Assembly: GCA_963422465.1 (NCBI GenBank)
Contig: OY730174.1
Location: 1,674,001 to 1,738,000, forward strand
Direction of reading: 5' to 3'
From: Lichina pygmaea
Lineage: Eukaryota; Ascomycota; Lichinomycetes; Lichinales; Lichinaceae
DNA length: 64,000 nt
Position numbers and translations under genes: made by a program. The notes under the pieces are model-generated. The model was not told the origin of the DNA. It searched no databases and saw nothing but the letters and a program-made list of their open reading frames with translations. Shown one piece after another: positions 58,541 to 64,000 of the stretch. How positions within the stretch are numbered: the stretch's first letter is position 1; each line of letters starts with the position of its first letter.

Positions 58541-60185
58541 CTAATGAGAATCTCTGTGATGGAGTTGACTGTTGGGGTCTTCGTGGAACCAGTCCTCTGA
58601 CGGATCGTAGCGGAACGCCTTGAAGGCGACTCCGTACGGTTTCTTCAAGCACGGCGGGTCAGCGAGGTTAAAATGCGGAGGAGGCCGCGGCGGTGAGAGA
58701 TGGAAGGTGAAAGATGCGAGGGACCGGGTCGGACGAGAGAGAGAGAGGGAGAGAGAGAGAGATAGAGAGAGAGAGGGGCTCACCGGCTGAATCATGTAGA
58801 GCGCACCGAGGGGCACTTCGACGTCGGCGACGGTGTCACGGGACAAGCCCAAGAAGTAGGAGAGCAGGACCCGGGCCACCGAGCGGTGGCAGACGAGCAG
58901 GACGTGGTCGGTCATGCGCTCGACCTCGACGATGACGGACCGAAGACGGTGCACGACGTCGAGGTATCCCTCGCCGCCGGGCCCCGGGTAGCGATAGTGC
59001 AGCTTGTCGCGCTTGCGGAGCTCGTACTCGTCCGGATGCTTCTGCCGGATCTCGTCGTACGTCAGGCCGTCCATGTCGCCGGCGTTGAGCTCGTCCAGCA
59101 TGCGCATCTGCTTGACGTCGAAGTCGTCCTCGTCGAAGGGCTGCGCCGTCTGGATGCTGCGTTTGAGCATCGACGACCACACGCAGAAGTTCTTGTCGGC
59201 GGCCTCGCCGGCCGAGGCGGTGACGTACGGCGGCGTGCCGTCGCCGCGTCTGGGCGGCAGCCGCCGCGACGCCGCCTTGTCTCGCTGCTCGATCGTCCAG
59301 GCTTGGCGCCGGTGGGCCATGAAGCGCGCCAGCGCCCGCGAGTACCGTCGGCCGGCGTCGCTGAGGTCCGAGTCGCCGCCGATCCTGCCGCGCACGTTGT
59401 CGAGCGACTCGCCGTGTCTCGTGATCCAGATCATGCGCGGCATCAGGTTGAAGTTGACGAGGTAGTACATCGACTGGGCCGCGAGGAAGCCGCGGACCTG
59501 ATGTGCGACGATCTTGCGGCCGACATCGATCATCTTCGCGGCCGGGTTAGCGCCCGATCCCGCGGCGCAGCCGAGGGCCGCGACGAGATGCTCGCTCTCC
59601 CGCGAGGACTTGCCTGGATGTACTGCACGCCGTTCTCCTCCTCGAACTGGCCCAACGGAACGTAATTCTTCTCGTAGATCTCGATGCGCTTTCGAAAGTC
59701 GGCCAGCGCCTTTTCGGGATCCTGATCCTTGTAGTCGGGGCCCGAGAGCTTGAGTCGGATGTTGGATTCCAGCAACTGGTCATCCAAGGGTCAGCAACCA
59801 TCTCTCGGCGCGACAAGAAAGCGAAGAGACAACGATGGGAGGGTGGGGGCGGAGAGGGATACCGACCTCCTTGTCGAGGCAGAGACTCTCGAGGAAGAGG
59901 ATGCCCAGCTCAGGCCCGGCTCTGTCGCGCACGTGCTTGAGGACCGCCTTCCGCCGCTCGAGGTTGCTGTTCGTGGCGTCCAGAATGCCGACGGAGCCAC
60001 CCTCGAAGAGGATGTAGTCGAGAAGCTCGTCCAGCGTCGCCATGGCCAGCTGCTCGCGGATCTGGGCCGCCTTCGTGTTTTGCGGGTCGAAGAACGCGGC
60101 CGATTGGTCCATATTCTCGATCTCCAGCGGGACCGGCGGCCCAGACTGACCGCTTTGCTTCCCTGAGACGGCCCCGCTGACCTGT

Positions 60186-60259
<74 letters not shown>

Positions 60260-61125
60260 TTCGTCGTCGCCTACCTCTGGAACGTCGATGGCACCGCTCG
60301 CTGGAGGGGGCAAGGCCTCGAAGGCGGGTATGCCCGACGCGGGCTCTCCGTTGATCAGAATCTTGGCCGCGGCAGCCGCCGTCGCCGCTTCATCCCCACC
60401 ACCGTCCGAACTCGCGTCCTGGGACTTCCGACGCCGGGTTCGCTGGCCATACGTAGGCTTGAGCGCGCTGCCGGCGGCGATGCGTCTTCGCTCGCCGACG
60501 TTGAAGATCCTGGTGTCGTGCTGGAGCCAGTTGAGGTACCGAGCCATCTTCTTGGTGATGTAACTCTTTCCGCGTGCCGGTAAGCCCACCATGACGATGA
60601 CCAGCTTGGAACCGATGTCGCGCGAGGCAATCCGTCCGTCGGGCGAGACCTTGGATCGGGTCAGGCCTGGCACGTCGAGCGTCGTGGGCCGAATGCGGGG
60701 GGTCGACGATCCGGAGTCCCTCCGTGCAGCACTACGAACAGCATCAGCGCATGTCTCTGCCAGGCCGACGCCATCTCCCTCGACCACGGCGGAACGGCCC
60801 AGCCGAAGAATCGGGCCTCGTCGGCGCAGCAGCTCCATCCCGTAACCACGGCGGACGCGGCTGGGGACCGGAGCTCGTCGGAGGCACGAAACCACACATA
60901 CATCTGAGGGCTACTGGGAGCGGTGGAGAGCGGCGTGTCGGTCAAGGCCCGTCCTGCGCCATCTCTCGGGCCGTTTGGCGTCAGTCCGGGCTCGCCGTTT
61001 GTCCGAACCACTTCGTCGAGTAGTCTGTCGGCGATCGACTTGGGGGGCTGCAGCGTGTCCCTGCGGGCCGACTTCGACCTGGCGCCCGAAGGGCCGTCGG
61101 TCGCAGCAGCTTGAACCGATGCCAT
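58541..61125 (-). CDS. 6-phosphofructo-2-kinase / fructose-2,6-bisphosphatase
   Basis: Bifunctional enzyme that makes and destroys fructose 2,6-bisphosphate, the signal switching glycolysis and gluconeogenesis. Exons 60902-61125, 59867-60731, 59614-59775, 58784-59533 and 58541-58642 give 700 residues. The kinase half has the Walker A GLPARGKSY (near residue 123), GGSVGILDATNSN and the segment FEEENGVQYIQ. The phosphatase half has ITRHGESLDN with its catalytic His near residue 457, a conserved acidic loop (LDELNAGDMDGLTYDEI) and LLVCHRSVARV, so both activities look possible; yeast Pfk26, by contrast, lacks the catalytic His. The intron at 59534-59613 starts with GC. A run of about 28 acidic residues, nearly all Asp, interrupts the kinase domain. 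The 58643-58783 intron is 141 nt with no stop in frame. Confidence 0.95.
60186..60269 (-). repeat. GAC trinucleotide run coding poly-Asp
   Basis: About 28 GAC/GAA-type codons in a row in the kinase domain insert of PFK-2, a length-variable kind of repeat. Confidence 0.95.
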
Positions 61126-62522
61126 CGTCCCCTCTCGACGCTTGGGAAAGAAGTCGATGAAGCTTCACGGATCTGGGTGGAAGGGATGATCAGCAAGGCC
61201 GCGGCGGCAGGACGCGTTTTCATACGCTCAGATCTGGCCGTGCTGGGTTCGAGCGTATGCCATGACGACGAAAAAGACTAACATCCCTGGCTCGTAGCAC
61301 CTGGCCAAAAGAAGAAGCTGGCCAGACCGCTGGAAGCGAATATTGTCAAAGGGGTGGCAGCAGGAGAGCCAAGTTAAAGAATATCATGACAAGCGCCTGC
61401 CAGGGTGACTCAATGGTCGGACCCTCCTGAGAAGCCCCTGGTTGAGCATCTTTGAGAGACGCAAAAGTATCGTCCCCGATGTGGCCGGTGGTCGGTATGT
61501 AGGTTCGGCTGTGGGCGGAGGATGATGAAGGCTCGCGCGCCTCGTTGTCTGGAAGGCGAAGGCTGTATCTCCGTCAGCGAGCTTTGTTTCCCCCGTTTCG
61601 TGAGGCTGCGACAGCTTCCAAGCTCGGTGCTCTCGGGGGTCTGTGGGTAAGGGGCCGTAGCCTAGTACAGTGCCGGTACCGTATGACTAATCCATCAGTC
61701 AGCAAACCGGAGGGACCATCCTTACGATGGGCCTGACGGCGTCCAGCTTTTGCATGATCTAGGTCCAGGGATGATGCATCTAGGGAATGTGCCCGGACCT
61801 TGGGGCTCAGCTACACGTCGAGAAGATATCGCATCGTTCATTCTAACACGTCGGTCGTGGCCAGCCTCGTTGGCTGCGCCTCGTGCGACGACGCTCCGAC
61901 TGGGGTGTAGCTCCGGGACCTTGCCAAGCCTAGGAAGGCACCATCACTGGATAGAGCCGGAAGAGCCGGGAGCGTGGAGACTGAGGACACGTACTCATAG
62001 CCCTATTGAGAACGTCCCCGATCCTTTATAGCTCGTGATGACTTGATGCTTCTATGCCCGTGCTACCCAGGCAGAGAGATGTGGTGACCCAAAGTTACAC
62101 GTCGAAAGACTTGACCTGCCCATCCCGCCAGCCCTTGTCCCACCGGTTCAGCTGAGGGGCTCGATTTGCGTAGCCAGATGCCAAAGATATCCTTACGAAA
62201 TTCGGGGCAGGTATTGGCTAAGCTCGGAAATGTCTTCCACATCCTCCCCGGACCGTAGAGGCCTTATCGTTGGGTATCGATGAATCCGAGGCCTCGATCG
62301 GCAACCACCTTCCGCCGCGAAAGCGCGCGACGGTCGCTCCGCAGGTTTCTTTACAACCTCGAGATGGAACCGGCCCTGGTAGATCCTCGAGCCGACCCTG
62401 ATAGCTGTTCAGCAGCGCTGGACATCTCTTCTCGTCCGCGACTCAAGAGCAGAGAGTCGAACGACGTGGCCTGCCCAAGCGCCATTCGGCTTACAGAAGG
62501 CTCGATGGCCACAAGCTCCCCC
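61126..62522. other. Intergenic region, PFK-2 promoter side
   Basis: No gene recognised. Open frames on the plus strand from 62280 are shadows of the DUF202 gene or lack any family pattern. Contains the PFK-2 upstream region and the DUF202 3' flank. Confidence 0.55.
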
Positions 62523-63053
62523 CTAGTGCAGATTCATGATCATCGTCATGAGCGCCACGTAGGCGCCCAGGGTGAGCGAGGTGATGACCACCACGACGTT
62601 TCCGCTGGTGCGGAAGCGCTTCTGCTGTTCGCCGTCCTCGTCCGCCTCGGCGAAGAACTGGCGATTGCCTTGCTGACGGCGGAACAGGCCGACGACGAGG
62701 ATGCAGAAGCCAAAGGCGGCGAAGAGGGCGCCGATGCGATAGAACTCCCGCGTGAAGATCTTGATGATCACGAGGCTGAATGAGAACTGCGACAGCGCCG
62801 TCCGGACGTAGGCGCCTTCGAAGGTCCTCTGCGCGGCCCGGATGTCGACCAATTCTTGGGGCGTCAGCTGCACCGAGCTGGCCCGGTGCTTGCGCAGCCG
62901 GTACCTGTCGGCTGCACGTCGCTGTCGGAGACGTCCATGTCAGAACGCGAAGATGTGATGCACGCAGTAGGAGTGATAGGGGCAAAACGACGAAACTCAT
63001 CACGACGCAGACGCCGATGATGCATCGATCATCATCAATCATACCTCGAACAT
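62523..63053 (-). CDS. Small DUF202 membrane protein
   Basis: Stand-alone three-span DUF202 protein, a fungal family of unknown function; DUF202 is also the membrane module of VTC proteins, but this one lacks the Vtc1 wording ANERTFLSW. The main exon (62523-62921) reads LTPQELVDIRAAQRTFEGAY, ALSQFSFSLVIIKIFTREFY, GALFAAFGFCILVVGLFRRQ, RFRTSGNVVVVITSLTLGAY, which is the family's layout throughout. A tiny first exon (63045-63053, Met-Phe-Glu) with a GTATGA donor joins in frame to give 135 residues, but other upstream exons are possible and homologues often have a longer head, so the start is weak. Confidence 0.8.
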
Positions 63054-64000
63054 GGCTTCTAGGACACTGCCGATCTACGCGATAGGTCCATCTACGATTG
63101 CCCACAGAAGCGATCCTCTTCCGGTTCCAGCGGTGATCTTGAACGAGACGCGGCAGAGGTGAGCACGAGCTGCCTGGCTGTTGGCCTTGCTTGTCGGACG
63201 GAAAGGAGAACTCGGTACGGAGGCACGGAGGTACGGAGGTACGAAGGTATGGAGGTACAATGCAGCACCGGTATTACGTAACTCATGTCCTAACAAGTAC
63301 CGACTCGAGGGCACGAGGGGGGGCTTACTAGCCCGGAAAAATGCATCCCCGGGCTCGTACTCGTACAAAAGCTTTCTTCAACGGCCCCCCTCGCTTACGG
63401 TCGATGCTTCTAATTTGGTAGCAACCCCAAGCAAGGATAAGTACGTAACGTACTTCCGTACTACCAACCGATGCAGTGGCACAGCTACATATGTACAAGA
63501 GTCTCCAACCCCCTACGTACGTACTCGCCAAAAATTGACTTGTGGCAGCTATAGCGCTGTAAGGCCGGGCATCTCGTATAGCTTCTAGAAATTCATGACT
63601 GGAAAATCTTTGCTGTGTGACGCTGCCAAGACTTATGACACAGGTAGCTTGGTTGTCATGAAGACATACCTAGCTTTATATGACACAGCTCCGCAAAGTA
63701 TATGTACCCACCTAAGCGAGGGTAAGAAATCTGCATAATGGGGCCTGGCAGCAATTGTCTGGTTCCTAGCTAGAAACATCGCGCGATTCTTGTCTGAGCG
63801 AGGAGGCTCACGGGTGGCAATCGGTTGTCTCGCTGTTCCCGACGACGCTGGCCAGGCTCTTGGAGAGATGTCCCGTCTTAGCCGAGTGTCGTTGTGATTC
63901 GTATGCGTACGTTCCGTATACTTCTGGCCATTGTGTTGGCGGCCCTCCTTTCTGAGGGGCACGAGGGGATGGATTGATCATCGATAACGCCCACGCCCAA
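63054..64000. other. Right edge, transposon-derived and repeat-rich
   Basis: Holds a tandem run of GGAGGTACG-like words (63215-63260), a diverged MITE B relative and TACGTA-rich sequence. No gene recognised. Confidence 0.55.
63384..63761. mobile_element. Diverged relative of MITE B
   Basis: Shares with MITE B the blocks GGCCCCCCTCGCTTA at the left, AAGACTTATGACA and ACATACCTAGCTTTATATG inside, and AAATCTGCATA near the right end, closing CAATTGTCTG where MITE B has TAATTGTCCG. The left outer repeat is missing or unrecognisable, so it is either truncated or an older subfamily. Confidence 0.6.

Overview
This is nuclear DNA from a filamentous ascomycete (Pezizomycotina; Sordariomycetes is my best guess, and I cannot name a genus). 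The evidence is fungal genes (ERG4 sterol reductase, VTC polyphosphate-complex subunit, UBP3, GID5/Vid28, PHO80-type cyclin, LtrA protein, Pth11-like 7TM protein), short GT-AG introns (about 50-170 nt), GC-rich coding exons with low-complexity tails, and pogo/MITE/LINE debris between genes. I found no rRNA, tRNA or CRISPR.

Layout: 0-5.2 kb has no recognisable gene. 5.2-10.5 kb holds SPT16 (-) and a divergent SLC25-type carrier (+). 12.3-18.9 kb holds an RNF10/Mag2-type RING protein (-) and UBP3 (+). ERG4 is at 19.9-22.0 kb, then 4 kb without a gene, then a 7TM rhodopsin-like protein at 26.2-28.6 kb. A truncated LINE (29.1-29.6 kb) precedes the armadillo protein GID5 (-, 30.4-34.2 kb) and a PHO80-type cyclin (+, 36.4-38.1 kb). 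A degraded pogo/Fot1 transposon with 83-bp inverted repeats fills 39.7-42.2 kb. VTC2/3 (-), a NUDT7/8-type NUDIX protein (-) and a MYND zinc-finger gene with an in-frame TGA (+) follow, then a second LINE fragment with a perfect target duplication. The right third holds TAD3 (-), an LtrA-family membrane protein (-), a nest of two inverted-repeat elements, 6-phosphofructo-2-kinase/fructose-2,6-bisphosphatase (-) and a DUF202 protein (-).

Splice structures were read by hand from conserved protein sequence. For every multi-exon gene reported with exon coordinates the exons add up to an intact frame, which supports them strongly; the weak points are the starts of the carrier and DUF202 genes and the 3' end of VTC. 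The genes do not form one pathway. The closest thing to a theme is phosphate homeostasis: a PHO80-type cyclin and an SPX-VTC protein lie 5 kb apart with the pogo element between them, and a CACGTG box lies upstream of VTC. I found no clearly new system. The best leads are the MYND nonsense codon, a 7-nt microexon, a GC-AG intron, two MITE-like families and the recurrent palindromic TACGTA clusters between genes.
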